Positions 16,177 through 26,092 of a DNA stretch of 64,000 nucleotides are shown in pieces (positions within the stretch are counted from its first letter, which is position 1; each line of letters begins with the position of its first letter). The notes beneath the pieces were generated by a model. The model was given only the letters and a program-made list of their open reading frames with translations, ran no database searches and was not told the origin of the DNA. This DNA is from Lentimonas sp. CC4 (GTDB lineage: Bacteria; Verrucomicrobiota; Verrucomicrobiia; Opitutales; Coraliomargaritaceae). The stretch is taken from positions 1,426,001 through 1,490,000 of the forward strand of contig NZ_CACVBO010000001.1 of NCBI RefSeq assembly GCF_902728235.1. The letters are read 5' to 3'. The position numbers and the translations under genes were made by a program.

Positions 16177-18450
16177 ATGACTATGGTGAAGGAATCGGAA
16201 GAGCATATTCGGATATTACTATTCGAGGATAATTCAGCTGATGCTGACCTGGTGAATGAGTATCTGGAACTATCAAATCTCAGTTTTGATATTAGCTTAG
16301 TGAAACGCCTTGCGGATGGAGTGCAGGCGTTGCAAGAAAAGACTTTTGACCTCGTGTTGTTGGACCTGTCTTTGCCTGACAGTTCTGGGATTGATACCTT
16401 GGAGGCGGTGTCCGCTGTCGCTCGCGATGAGGTGATTATCGTGCTGACTGGAGCGGATGATGAGCAGCTGTCGTTGGAGGCACTGAAGGCTGGAGCGCAA
16501 GACTATCTGTTTAAGGATCGTTTGAGCGGTGAAGTGCTACGCCGCTCGATTCGTTATGCGATCGAGCGGTCGAATCTTTTGAATCGTGCGGAGGCGCATG
16601 CCAGGGAGGTGCAGCATAATGCCGTGCTGTTGCGTCGGATCTTTGATGCGAATGTCGACGCCATGTTGATTTTGACTGAGGGCTATGAGATTAAGTTTCT
16701 CAACCCAGCAGCGGCTAAGCTCTTGGAGGCAGATGCAGAGTCACTGGTCGGAGAGGTCTTCCCGTTTGAGGTGGAGCGTGGGGCCTGTATTGAGCTAGAG
16801 ATTCCAGCGGGGGATAATAGCACACGCATCGTCGAATTGCACGCAGTGGATTTGGTGTGGGAAGGTGAGAATGCCTTACTCGTGAGTCTACGCGATGTGA
16901 CTTTGCGCCGTTGTGCAGAGCTTGGTTTACGCCGAGAGACAGAGCGCCTCGCTGTGACACTTGATTCGATCGCCGACGCAGTGATTGCCGTGAGCCCCGA
17001 TGGTGTGATTGAGCGAATGAATCAAGCTGCATCGGCGATGACTAGTGTGAGTTTGGAAACGGCGTGCGGGCGTCGGCTCGGAGATGTGTTGAAGCTGCGG
17101 CACCCCCAAACTGGCAATTTAATCACAGACCCTATTGGAGTATTGTTATCGAGTGAGTGCGCCGAAATCGCACCTGAGCTAGGCATTCCATTATCGAAGG
17201 GAGATGGCTCAGAGGTCTTAGTGGCTGTTGAAGTTCGTAGCATCTTAGAGGACGATTCGATGGACCATGGTTGTGTGGTCGTGTTGCGTGATGTGACGAC
17301 ACAGAAACGTGCGGAGGAGGACCTGCTCCAGACTGAGAAGTTGCATTCGATTAGTTTATTGGCCGGTGGGATTGCGCACGATTTTAATAACATTCTGACT
17401 GCTGTTTTGGGGAATATCTCAATGGTGCGTATGAGTATGAGCGAGCGAGACCCAGGTTCGGGGAAACTGCTTGCTGCGGAGACAGCTGCGTTACAGGCGA
17501 CCTCATTAACGCAGCAGTTACTTACTTTCTCGAAGGGGGGCACGCCGAATTTGGAAGCGACTACGATCGATCAATTGGTTGAAGATAGTGCCAAGTTCAT
17601 ACTTCGTGGTTCGAATGTGAAATGCGAAGTGCATAAGGATGCGAACCTTTGGGCAGTCGATGCGGATAAGGGGCAAATCAGCCAAGTGGTGAATAATCTC
17701 ATTATCAATGCCGACCAAGCGATGCCAGATGGTGGGATTATTTGCCTGAGTTTGACTTGTGAGCACATTCGCCGCGGGATGCTTCCTCCGCTCGCGCCGG
17801 GTGATTATGTCTGTATCGCAGTGCAAGATCAGGGTGTTGGTATTACCCCAGAGAACTTGAAGCGTATCTTCGATCCATATTTCACCACAAAGAAAAATGG
17901 CAATGGCCTAGGCCTTGCATCCTCCTATTCGATTATTAAGAGCCACAATGGTCTGCTGACTGTCGATTCTGTAGTATCGGAAGGCACCACATTTAAGGTG
18001 TATTTACCAAAGGCGATCGAAGCCGTGGCATCGGCTCCTGTGGAGCAGGACGAGGACAACCGGATATATCAAGGCCATGGCCGCATTCTGGTCATGGACG
18101 ATATGGAGGCCATGATGATGGTGGCCGGAGAGATCTTGCAGGTGCTAGGCTATGAGGTGGAATTTTCGACCAATGGTGATGAAGCGATTGAGGCTTATAA
18201 AAAAGCAAAAGAAGCGGGTAATCCATTCGATGCAGTGGTCTTTGATTTGACTGTGCCAGGCGGAATGGGTGGTGAAGAGGCTTGTCGTATCTTAAACGAG
18301 TATGATCCTGATATCATTGCGGTGGCTTCTAGTGGCTACTCAACTTCAAATGTGATGTCCGAGTTTGAGGCTGCTGGATTTAAGGCTGTCGTGCCTAAGC
18401 CATACCGCATCAAGGACATGAGTGCAGCCTTACATCGTATCTTAAAATAG
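16177..18450 (+). CDS. Hybrid sensor kinase: REC-PAS-PAS-HisKA/HATPase-REC
   Basis: A 757-residue soluble protein. The N-terminal receiver (~10-130) has acidic pocket FEDNSAD and phospho-Asp63 in LLDLSLPDSSG. Two PAS regions follow (~145-250 and ~255-380). The dimerisation/phospho-acceptor segment LAGGIAHDFNNILTAVLGN has His401. The ATPase part shows NNLIINADQAMP, DQGVGI and GNGLGLASSYSIIK. The C-terminal receiver (~630-757) has phospho-Asp690 in VVFDLTVPGGMGG and a conserved VPKPY. Two receivers flanking a kinase suggest a phosphorelay that takes phosphate from a partner such as the preceding kinase. No output domain is present. No co-directional regulator follows. Confidence 0.93.
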   Translation: MTMVKESEEHIRILLFEDNSADADLVNEYLELSNLSFDISLVKRLADGVQALQEKTFDLVLLDLSLPDSSGIDTLEAVSAVARDEVIIVLTGADDEQLSLEALKAGAQDYLFKDRLSGEVLRRSIRYAIERSNLLNRAEAHAREVQHNAVLLRRIFDANVDAMLILTEGYEIKFLNPAAAKLLEADAESLVGEVFPFEVERGACIELEIPAGDNSTRIVELHAVDLVWEGENALLVSLRDVTLRRCAELGLRRETERLAVTLDSIADAVIAVSPDGVIERMNQAASAMTSVSLETACGRRLGDVLKLRHPQTGNLITDPIGVLLSSECAEIAPELGIPLSKGDGSEVLVAVEVRSILEDDSMDHGCVVVLRDVTTQKRAEEDLLQTEKLHSISLLAGGIAHDFNNILTAVLGNISMVRMSMSERDPGSGKLLAAETAALQATSLTQQLLTFSKGGTPNLEATTIDQLVEDSAKFILRGSNVKCEVHKDANLWAVDADKGQISQVVNNLIINADQAMPDGGIICLSLTCEHIRRGMLPPLAPGDYVCIAVQDQGVGITPENLKRIFDPYFTTKKNGNGLGLASSYSIIKSHNGLLTVDSVVSEGTTFKVYLPKAIEAVASAPVEQDEDNRIYQGHGRILVMDDMEAMMMVAGEILQVLGYEVEFSTNGDEAIEAYKKAKEAGNPFDAVVFDLTVPGGMGGEEACRILNEYDPDIIAVASSGYSTSNVMSEFEAAGFKAVVPKPYRIKDMSAALHRILK

Positions 18451-18575
18451 TTATTGATGGTTGGTCCTTGAACTGTCTTCAGTAGGGTTACTGAAGGGGG
18501 CGATAAGTAAAAGTCATTAGGTGCGCTAAACTTGAAGTTTTCCTTGATTAGGCCAACTTATCTCATACTGTTTAA

Positions 18576-18641
<66 letters not shown>

Positions 18642-18749
18642 CGTTTGAAATAGCCTCTGATTCGTCCTTGCAGGGGCAATCCGGCTATTCTTTATTGGCT
18701 GAGTTAGGCGTGTTTTACGAATTTAGACTCGCTGTTTTTTATTATAGAA

Positions 18750-21700
18750 ATGCCCAACGAAAATTTAGAAATGAGCTCGCAGTTAGATCCCGAAACACGG
18801 AAATCTTTATTACGTGTTCTATGGCGTAGTCGCCTTGGTGACCTGCGTGAGCAGAGCCTGATTCGCCAGGGGAAGGGCTGGTTTCATATTTCAGGTATGG
18901 GGCACGAGGCACTTGCAGGTATCGCGCTGCATCTCGAAGCCGATGACTATGCGTTCCCGTATTATCGTGATCGCGCATTTTGCACGCAGCGTGGCATGAG
19001 TGATTACGATTTGGCGCTCGCGTTTTATGCGAAGCGGGACTCGTCCAGCGGTGGTCGTCAATTGACGGGGCACTTTAGTGATCGTAAATTGAATATTTGG
19101 AGCCATCCATCGCCGGTGGGTGTGCATTTGTTACCCGCTTGTGGTGCGGCATGGGGGATCCAACTCGATGGTAAGCCCAATGTAGTGTATGCATCGTTGG
19201 GTGAAGCGTCTGCGCGACAAGGCGATTTTTACGAAGCGGTCTGCTTTGCTAAAGAGCGGAAGTTGCCGATGGTTTTTGTGGTGCAGGATAATCGCATCGC
19301 AATCAGCACATCGACGACGCAAACGAATCCGATCGCACTGGGAGTGCTGGATCGTAGCGAGTGGATACGAGTGGATGGCAGTGATGTCGAGGCAGTGGCA
19401 GAGGCTGGCCGAGTCGCGGTGGAGCAGGCTCGATCCGGGCAAGGACCTGCTTTTATATGGTGTGATGTGGAGCGATTCTCAAATCACTCCAGTGCCGATG
19501 ATCAACGGATGTATCGCGCCGCAGATGAGCTCGAAGCGATGCATGAGCGCGATCCGATCAGTTTATTTCAAAGCCAACTCATTGCAGATGGTATACTCAC
19601 AGAGGCTGAGGCGACTGCTCAGGAGGAGAAACTGCGCGAAGCGATCCGTGCCGAGTATCGCCGTGCTAACGGTCAAACGGATCCATTGGGCGAAGAGTGC
19701 GCCTTACATTTGACTGGTTCAGCCAATCCCGCCCCTGCGGCGGACATTCAATTGGATGCACCGTGCCGCATGCTCGATGCGGTGAATCGCACCTTTCACG
19801 CAGCGATGGATGCACTGCCGGACGTGGTCTTCTTTGGTGAAGATATCGCTGATCCAAAAGGCGGAGTGTTTAATTTAACGAAAGGCCTATCGACGAAGGA
19901 TCCGGAGCGTGCGGTGAATTCGCCCTTGGCAGAGTCCACCATCATGGGGGTCGCCGTCGGCTTGGCTTCGTATGGAAAGCGTCCTTGTTTCGAGATTCAA
20001 TTTGTTGATTTTATCTATCCGGGGTGGAACCAGTTGGTGTCTAATATGGCGACACTGCGTTGGCGCAGTTTTGGGCAATGGAAGTGCCCCTTGGTGATTT
20101 ACGCACCCTGCGGTGGCTATCTCCCGGGCGGTGCTTTATGGCATAGTCAGGCGGGAGAGGCGTCTTTTGCGCGTGTGCCTGGCATTCGGGTGGTCGTGCC
20201 ATCGACCCCTGGCGATGCTGCGGGACTTTTCTGGACTGCACTGCATGGCGAGGACCCTACGATTATTCTCCTGCCGAAGCATTTGATGTGGGCGGAGTTG
20301 CCTGCGCCGAAGTCGGTTGAAGCGATTCCACTTGGGCAAGCGCGACTGGTGCGTTCTGGGGAGTTGCTCACGCTGGTCACTTGGGGGAATTGTGTCGAGT
20401 TAGTCGAAGAGACTTTAGAGGCGATGAACTCCAACCTCGATGTTGAACTGATCGATCTGCGCTCGATAGCACCCTGGGATAAAAAGGCGGTGGCCGCGTC
20501 TGTGCGCAAGACGGGCCGCTTATTAATCGTCCAAGAAGACAACATTAGCGCGAGTGTAGGCCAAATGATCGTCGCAGAGATGTGCAGCGACCATACGGTG
20601 CTGCAATGCTTGAAAACGCCCCCAGTGATCGTGTCCAAAGACGATGTGCATGTGGGCTTTAATCCGATTTATGAATACGCCGCGCTTCCTGACCAAGCGC
20701 GAATCACTGCCGCCTTGGATCGCTTGCTTTCGACGACCTTGGAGTCTTCGCTCCAGTCGAAGGCGGGGGCAATGGAATCGATCCAAACACCTATTGAAGA
20801 CTCTATGACTGCTGAATCGAACAATGCTCCGAGTGCGACCAAAATGATCACTGTCCCGATTCTCGGCGAGGGGATCCGCGTCGCACGCGTCGTTTCGATC
20901 TTGAAGGAAGCTGGTGAGGCGGTGAAAGCCGACGATCCGCTCTGTGAAGTGGAGACGGATAAGGCCGTATTCCCGATCGAATGTGATGAGGATGGCATTC
21001 TTGGCGAGTGGTTGATCGCCGAGGAGGACGAAGTTTCCGTTGGACAAGAATTGGTTCCGCTTCAGATGTCGGGGGCTGCGGCTGTCGCTGTGAAGGCTGC
21101 ACCTGTTGTAGCTGCGGGAGGCGCTGTGCTGAAGAAAACAGCAGGTCTTTCCTTAGAGGCGGTCAAATCCTTGCAGGGCATCATTCCTGCTACGATTGAG
21201 ATGACTTGCCGTTGGGAAGCGGTTCGCGACGCACGTTTACGTAGTAAGGAAACCTCCGGTGGCACGCTTTCGACTGCGACGATGGCTGCTTGGGCAGTGG
21301 TGCAGGCGATGCATAAACATGAGCGCTTCGCCTCAATTATTCGTGGCGAAGAGTTGATCTATGATCCGGATCGTTTTGATCTTGGTATGGCCGTGGCGTT
21401 ACCTGGTGATGCGCTGGAGACTGCGGTCGTGAAGAGCGCAAACACCATGGAGTGGGATGTGTTCACAGACGTATTCAACAATTCACTACGTCGCACGCGC
21501 CATGGCGAGGTGGATTCGAAGAATCGTGTGTCGCTTTCGATCTCTAGCATGGGTGCTTACAATGTCCGCTCTGCGATTCCAATCGTGGTGCCACCTTCGG
21601 TTGCGACGATATTTATCGGTGCGCCTTATACGCTACCAGATCCTAAGTCTAAAGATGGTAGCATGATGGAGGTGGCCTCTTTGGTGCTCACCTTCGATCA

Positions 21701-21779
21701 TCGTTGGATCAATGGCGTGGGTGCTGCTGCCTTCTTATCAGAGGTGCGCAAGGGCATCGAACGTTTCGATCTCGTCTAA
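18750..21779 (+). CDS. Fused 2-oxoacid dehydrogenase E1alpha-E1beta-lipoyl-E2
   Basis: One 1009-residue chain carries parts normally made as separate subunits. Residues ~10-320 are a thiamine-diphosphate E1 alpha domain ([46 protein letters not shown]). Residues ~337-680 are E1 beta ([52 protein letters not shown]). Residues ~698-772 are a lipoyl domain with lipoyl-Lys738 in EVETDKAVF. Residues ~815-1009 are a short E2 acyltransferase domain ending with His984 in [10 protein letters not shown]. The usual HxxxDG motif is HRWING, with Asn988 at the Asp position. No peripheral-subunit-binding domain is recognisable between lipoyl and E2 parts. The substrate (pyruvate or branched-chain) cannot be decided. 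E3 is not in this window. Confidence 0.9.
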   Translation: MPNENLEMSSQLDPETRKSLLRVLWRSRLGDLREQSLIRQGKGWFHISGMGHEALAGIALHLEADDYAFPYYRDRAFCTQRGMSDYDLALAFYAKRDSSSGGRQLTGHFSDRKLNIWSHPSPVGVHLLPACGAAWGIQLDGKPNVVYASLGEASARQGDFYEAVCFAKERKLPMVFVVQDNRIAISTSTTQTNPIALGVLDRSEWIRVDGSDVEAVAEAGRVAVEQARSGQGPAFIWCDVERFSNHSSADDQRMYRAADELEAMHERDPISLFQSQLIADGILTEAEATAQEEKLREAIRAEYRRANGQTDPLGEECALHLTGSANPAPAADIQLDAPCRMLDAVNRTFHAAMDALPDVVFFGEDIADPKGGVFNLTKGLSTKDPERAVNSPLAESTIMGVAVGLASYGKRPCFEIQFVDFIYPGWNQLVSNMATLRWRSFGQWKCPLVIYAPCGGYLPGGALWHSQAGEASFARVPGIRVVVPSTPGDAAGLFWTALHGEDPTIILLPKHLMWAELPAPKSVEAIPLGQARLVRSGELLTLVTWGNCVELVEETLEAMNSNLDVELIDLRSIAPWDKKAVAASVRKTGRLLIVQEDNISASVGQMIVAEMCSDHTVLQCLKTPPVIVSKDDVHVGFNPIYEYAALPDQARITAALDRLLSTTLESSLQSKAGAMESIQTPIEDSMTAESNNAPSATKMITVPILGEGIRVARVVSILKEAGEAVKADDPLCEVETDKAVFPIECDEDGILGEWLIAEEDEVSVGQELVPLQMSGAAAVAVKAAPVVAAGGAVLKKTAGLSLEAVKSLQGIIPATIEMTCRWEAVRDARLRSKETSGGTLSTATMAAWAVVQAMHKHERFASIIRGEELIYDPDRFDLGMAVALPGDALETAVVKSANTMEWDVFTDVFNNSLRRTRHGEVDSKNRVSLSISSMGAYNVRSAIPIVVPPSVATIFIGAPYTLPDPKSKDGSMMEVASLVLTFDHRWINGVGAAAFLSEVRKGIERFDLV

Positions 21780-21786
21780 GCGAAGC

Positions 21787-22233
21787 TTAGCGTTCGAGGC
21801 GTGTCGAGCGGGCAAATGTTTTTAGGAAGATTTCGACGTGTCGTGACAGACCGTCGAGCGTTGCCTGCGGTAGTTGTCGTTTTTCGACGATGTCGGAAAA
21901 TCCAGGTAGTTCCTCTGCGAGTCGCTGTGAGGTTGCTCGCTTAAAGCCCATCTTGTATTCTGGGAAGTCGCGCTTGGTAACGAGTTTTCGAGAGAGCACA
22001 ATGACTTGGTGGTGCCGTGTGTCTTTTTCGATCTTGGCGAATAGTCGTTCGACGACGGTTTGTTCGCCTTCAATGACCTGAATGATGTTGCCATCGGAGT
22101 GGAGGAGTAGCCCAGTAATGTCGATCGCAGCATTGCGCTGCTGAGATTCCGAAAGAATCTGGAGCAGTGACTCTTCTGTGAGTTCCGGTTTCGCGGAGCT
22201 CAAATAGAGTAATTGAAATACGGATGCGGACAT
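21787..22233 (-). CDS. Short BLUF-domain blue-light photoreceptor
   Basis: A 148-residue protein that is essentially one BLUF domain binding FAD. The flavin-site residues are present: Tyr10 in LLYLSSA, Asn34 in QQRNAAIDITGLLL and Gln52 in IIQVIEG, followed by ERLFAKIEKDTRHHQVIVL. The late Trp/Met region reads EYKMGF, keeping Met but with Tyr-Lys where many members have Trp-Ser. No effector domain is attached, as in PixD/BlrB-type short BLUF proteins, so it presumably signals through a partner. The frame opens upstream to 22413, but similarity begins at ATG 22233. Convergent with the E1-E2 fusion, 7 nt apart. Confidence 0.9.
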   Translation of the reverse strand: MSASVFQLLYLSSAKPELTEESLLQILSESQQRNAAIDITGLLLHSDGNIIQVIEGEQTVVERLFAKIEKDTRHHQVIVLSRKLVTKRDFPEYKMGFKRATSQRLAEELPGFSDIVEKRQLPQATLDGLSRHVEIFLKTFARSTRLER

Positions 22234-22425
22234 TGTGGGTGTATTCTTAATGCTAATAAAGAGCATTAATTGGCGTAATTTGCAAGATGCAAGCTGTTGA
22301 GCTTGTGTTGCTATCCAGCAGGGGCAAGGAAAACTTTTTGGCGAATACGGTTGTGCTCCACTTTTTCGGATGCAATCGGACTGGCTTGCTCTTTCTTGGA
22401 AACACGGCATCAATGCTATTTAAGT

Positions 22426-23043
22426 ATGCTAGAGGGAATTACAGCTGGATTTATCCTGTCACTCGTGCTGTTCCCTGGGACGGTTTGGTTGGCTAAAGTC
22501 GGTGCTATTGGAACGAAGCGGCAAGTGTGCGCGGTTGGTCTGGGGTTTGCATTGTCCCAATTGATTTGGCTGTTTGTGTCGGTGCCTGGCTTGATGATGA
22601 TGTCGAGGCATCTTTCTTTTTTACGCCTAGGCATGCATGTGTTTGCTGTGTTTGTGTTGGGCTACATGGCGGTTAAGTTTTTTCGCACAAGGCGAGTCGA
22701 GATGCTGGATGATACGGGGGATTTACCCTCGGCAACGATGCTGTTTCGCATCGCATTTAATCGCGCATTGGCGATGCCGATGCGCTTACCGACTGCGATG
22801 GCAGTGCTTCTGGCGACTGGAGTGTATGTGACTCACCCGCCGAGTTGGCAGCTCGTGCCGTCTGTCATGCTGGGTGGATTGATCGGTGTCAGTTGGTGGT
22901 GGGGGCAGATGACGTTTCTTTCTATATTTTTTGCAAAGCGGGTGCCTGATCATTATACGCTGAAGTCGCTGAATAAAATTCGACCTTTCTGTGGCGTGCT
23001 CTTTTGTTTTCTCGGTCTGATTGCTCTCTTTCTGGCGGGCTGA
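22426..23043 (+). CDS. LysE/RhtB-like membrane transporter
   Basis: A 205-residue, very hydrophobic protein. Its start (ITAGFILSLVLFPGTVWLAKVGAIG) and second region (AVGLGFALSQLIWLFVSVPGL...FLRLGMHVFAVFVLGYMAVKFF) follow the LysE-family layout of a Gly/Pro-containing first helix, a basic loop and a long amphipathic region. About six membrane helices are expected. LysE-family proteins export amino acids or related small molecules; the substrate here is unknown. ATG 22426 was chosen because the preceding open frame (from 22297) is not membrane-like. The DUF4838 gene follows 15 nt later in the same direction. Confidence 0.65.
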   Translation: MLEGITAGFILSLVLFPGTVWLAKVGAIGTKRQVCAVGLGFALSQLIWLFVSVPGLMMMSRHLSFLRLGMHVFAVFVLGYMAVKFFRTRRVEMLDDTGDLPSATMLFRIAFNRALAMPMRLPTAMAVLLATGVYVTHPPSWQLVPSVMLGGLIGVSWWWGQMTFLSIFFAKRVPDHYTLKSLNKIRPFCGVLFCFLGLIALFLAG

Positions 23044-23058
23044 TTCTTTATTTTTTGT

Positions 23059-25509
23059 ATGCGCTTGTATCACTTAGTCTTCTCGTTGTGCCTTTTCATT
23101 GGTGTATTGCCGCTTTCTGCGCAGTCGAGTCGGTCGGGTGAATGGCGAGTCGAGCGCTTGCTAGGGTCGAGTCAGCTGTCGTTGGAATCGATTCGCACGT
23201 TGGTCGTTCCTGCGCAACCAGGTGCCGCCCTGTTGGCGGCGGTAGAAGATTTTCGTGAGGTATTTGCACTTCGCTACGGAGTGGACTTGGAAATCGTGAC
23301 TGCAACTGAAAGCCGCCCGAAGTCTGCGATTTATTTGGGGGATTCTGGACGTGTTCGGTGTCGGGCGGGAGATGGTTCATTTTCGATCCATCGTGAAGGG
23401 GCCCGCGTCTATGTTGCTGCAGATGGTGAGCGTGGCCTGCTAAATGGAGTGTATGCGCTCTGTTCGGAGCTGCTGGGCGCACGTTGGTATTGGGCGGGGG
23501 ATCTGGGCTTTGAGCTGGTTGGCTCGGCGCGTGCGACATTCCCAGAGGGGTTTTGGCGCGAAGAGCCTGCATTTGTGCAGCGCACATTTTATCCGGTGGA
23601 TGGCGACTTTGGTCGAAGAAATCGCCTTGTGGGGCTTTATAGTTTTAATCATGCGCTGGCGAAGGTGTTTTCTGCTGAGCTCTACGAGCGAGAACCTGAA
23701 GTATTCTCAGAGGTCTATGGCCGCCGACGTGAGCCGAAGGGCAGTGCGGGGATGGATGCTCAGCCTGACTTCTCAGAGCCACGCGCGGTCGAACTTGCGG
23801 CAGAGGCCGCACTGGCGGCCTTTGAGAAGAACCCTGAGGCGCGCAGCTTCTCGCTTTCGATCAATGACAATGTGTTGTTTGATGATTCCGAGGCGACGCA
23901 GCAATTGGTCGAACCTGTTAATTATTTTAGAACGCGCCCGAACTATACCGATCTAGTGTTCGGCTTTATGAATGCTGTCGCAGAGCGGGTGTTTGAAGAG
24001 GGCGGCGCATGGACGACGCCCTCGGGGCAACCGCGTTACTTGACTGCGCTGGCGTATTATTGGACAGAGCAGTCGCCATCGTTTCAGATTCATCCACGCG
24101 TGATGCCGGTCTTGACCTCGGATCGCGCGCAGTGGCACGATCCGGAATATCGTGCGGGCGATAAGGCACTGATCAAGCGCTGGGCGGATTCGGGTGCAGA
24201 GCGCATTGCGACATGGGATTACTACTTCGGCTCACCATACATTTATCCCCGCCAGTTCAATGAGTGGATTGCGGAGAGCCTCGCGTTTATGAGCCAGAAT
24301 GGAGTCACTGTATTCTTCTCTCAATTACCATCCTCTTGGGGCTTGGACGGGGGCAAGGCATGGTTGGCATCCGAGTTGTTGTGGAACCCCGAGCAGGATG
24401 CTGACGTGCTCTTGGATGAGTATTATACGAATTTCTTTGGTGCAGCAGCGGCACCGATCCGCGGCTTTTATGAGCGGGCGGAGTCGCATCGCAATGCGAA
24501 TGAGGGCACGGCAGACTGGATCAAATTCTACAAAGATGAGTCTGGGATCGAATTGTTTGATACAGAGATTTTACTGGAGTTACGTGGCTTAATTGAGTCG
24601 GCAAAGGCGCTTGTGGAAGACGATGCTCGACGCTTGGCACGCGTGGAGGTGGTTTCGGAGGCGTTCAGTTTGACGGAAGCATTTGCGCAGTCGCATGCGG
24701 CGAGTTCAGAATTGGTGGCGAACTCGCTGGCAGTGTTGTCTGAGTCTGAGGGAGGCGCCGCCGCGAGTTTACCGGCGCAGTTAATAGACTTTATGAGTGC
24801 ACGCACCGCTTTTAATCAGTTGAGCGAGCTACTTTTGAAAAATCCGATGCATGCTCGTTTGAAGCATTTCACGAACTTTGCCAAATTGGATCCCGTCGCG
24901 TTGAGTCTCGCTGCAATGGCGCATGGTGGAGTTTCAATCCCAGAAGCGGATTTGCTTGATTATACGGGGGAGGTGCAGATAGCGCAGTGGTGGGCTGATT
25001 CGGATGACGTGTTTCATTCGAAGTCATCGAACGTCGAGCTTCGCCACGCTGCAGGGGAGTCGAAGCCGCGAAATTTTCTTGGGCCAAATTTGCCGAAGGT
25101 GAAGGACTGGGTGCTTGATTTTCGACCGAGTGAGTTCTTATCCGTAGGTGCGGTGGATGGGGATTCTGGGATTCGTGTGACAGGTGCGGATATGTTTTCG
25201 ATCTTTCGAGATGTGCCTGTTATTTCTGAGCAGCGTTATTTGTTAGATGCGAGTTTGGCGTATCGTATCAGCCCTGATAATCGGACGCATGTGTCTCTGT
25301 CGTGGTCGGATCGTGATGGTCGTTCTTTAGGGAAGGAAATGTTGTTTCGTTGCCCGACAGGTGAATCATATGGAACGCAGCGTATCGTGTTGCCAATTCG
25401 TGCGCCCTCTCAGGCATATACGCTGCGTGTGCGCTTTGTCGTGTCGCGGCAATATGAGGGCGACTACTTGGACTTGGAGCGTGTGAATTTCGGCCTGATC
25501 GCAAAGTGA
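23059..25509 (+). CDS. Secreted DUF4838 / glycoside-hydrolase-like protein
   Basis: An 816-residue secreted protein with a signal peptide (MRLYHLVFSLCLFIGVLPLS, cleavage near SAQ-SSR). Residues ~30-160 resemble the alpha-glucuronidase-type N-terminal domain (GAALLAAVEDFREVFALRYG, ERGLLNGVYALCSELLGARWYWAGDLGFE). A DUF4838 domain follows (~185-470: LYSFNHALAKVF, LSINDN, YLTALAYYWTEQSPSFQIHPRV, TWDYYFGSPYIYPRQFNEWI), typical of proteins suspected of polysaccharide breakdown. The C-terminal ~150 residues look like a beta-sandwich. Catalytic residues are not established for this family. Its abundance in Verrucomicrobia fits a marine polysaccharide-degrading life. Confidence 0.82.
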   Translation: MRLYHLVFSLCLFIGVLPLSAQSSRSGEWRVERLLGSSQLSLESIRTLVVPAQPGAALLAAVEDFREVFALRYGVDLEIVTATESRPKSAIYLGDSGRVRCRAGDGSFSIHREGARVYVAADGERGLLNGVYALCSELLGARWYWAGDLGFELVGSARATFPEGFWREEPAFVQRTFYPVDGDFGRRNRLVGLYSFNHALAKVFSAELYEREPEVFSEVYGRRREPKGSAGMDAQPDFSEPRAVELAAEAALAAFEKNPEARSFSLSINDNVLFDDSEATQQLVEPVNYFRTRPNYTDLVFGFMNAVAERVFEEGGAWTTPSGQPRYLTALAYYWTEQSPSFQIHPRVMPVLTSDRAQWHDPEYRAGDKALIKRWADSGAERIATWDYYFGSPYIYPRQFNEWIAESLAFMSQNGVTVFFSQLPSSWGLDGGKAWLASELLWNPEQDADVLLDEYYTNFFGAAAAPIRGFYERAESHRNANEGTADWIKFYKDESGIELFDTEILLELRGLIESAKALVEDDARRLARVEVVSEAFSLTEAFAQSHAASSELVANSLAVLSESEGGAAASLPAQLIDFMSARTAFNQLSELLLKNPMHARLKHFTNFAKLDPVALSLAAMAHGGVSIPEADLLDYTGEVQIAQWWADSDDVFHSKSSNVELRHAAGESKPRNFLGPNLPKVKDWVLDFRPSEFLSVGAVDGDSGIRVTGADMFSIFRDVPVISEQRYLLDASLAYRISPDNRTHVSLSWSDRDGRSLGKEMLFRCPTGESYGTQRIVLPIRAPSQAYTLRVRFVVSRQYEGDYLDLERVNFGLIAK

Positions 25510-25525
25510 TACAGACGCCGGAGTG

Positions 25526-26092
25526 CTAAGCTTTACGAGCGACCCACAGGATCGGCGGAATACGACCGCTGGTGACTACGGGTTCGTGGCTTTCCACGAA
25601 CCAACCGCGTGATTCGATTGTTTGCATCCACTCGGCAACAGAGCCTGCTTCGGTCTGGCCGCCTTCGTGTCCACGGTAGGCGGTTACTAGCAATAGGCCG
25701 CCTGGTTTGAGCAGTTCGCAGGCCGATCGAAGGGCCGCGAGTGTGGACTCGGGAGTCGTTTGGATGCTTTTGTCGCTGCCGGGGAGGTAACCGAGGTTAA
25801 AGGTGATCGCGCTGATCGTTTGCGCATACTGCTCGCACAGTGAGCGAAGTGCCTGCCCATGGTCGGCAACGAGTAGCTCGGCTTGTGCTTGGCTGTTCGC
25901 GGTTTCCAAGCGCAAGCGTGTGGCAGTGATTGCGGCTTCCTGAATGTCGGTGGCGATGATGTGCCCCGTGGAGCCCACGAGTTTTGCCATGTATGCAGTG
26001 TCGTGGCCGTTGCCGGCAGTGGCGTCCAGTGCGCGATCTCCGGGCTGTAGTTGTGCGCTTAAGTAGTCGTGCGCTAGATCAGTGAGTCGCAT
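25526..26092 (-). CDS. mnmM: MnmM (YtqB)-family tRNA wobble-uridine methyltransferase
   Basis: A 188-residue class I SAM-dependent methyltransferase. The SAM motif ALDATAGNGHDTAYMAKLVG and the acidic ATDIQEAAITATRLRL match the YtqB/PF06962 family, followed by TFNLGYLPGSDKSIQT and LLLVTAYRGHEGG. Bacillus YtqB was identified as MnmM, which methylates nm5(s2)U34 to mnm5(s2)U34 in tRNA. Its start overlaps by 14 nt the end of an MnmC1-like FAD oxidase that would make the nm5 substrate, strongly suggesting a coupled pair. The family assignment is firm; the exact tRNA activity here is inferred. Confidence 0.85.
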   Translation of the reverse strand: MRLTDLAHDYLSAQLQPGDRALDATAGNGHDTAYMAKLVGSTGHIIATDIQEAAITATRLRLETANSQAQAELLVADHGQALRSLCEQYAQTISAITFNLGYLPGSDKSIQTTPESTLAALRSACELLKPGGLLLVTAYRGHEGGQTEAGSVAEWMQTIESRGWFVESHEPVVTSGRIPPILWVARKA

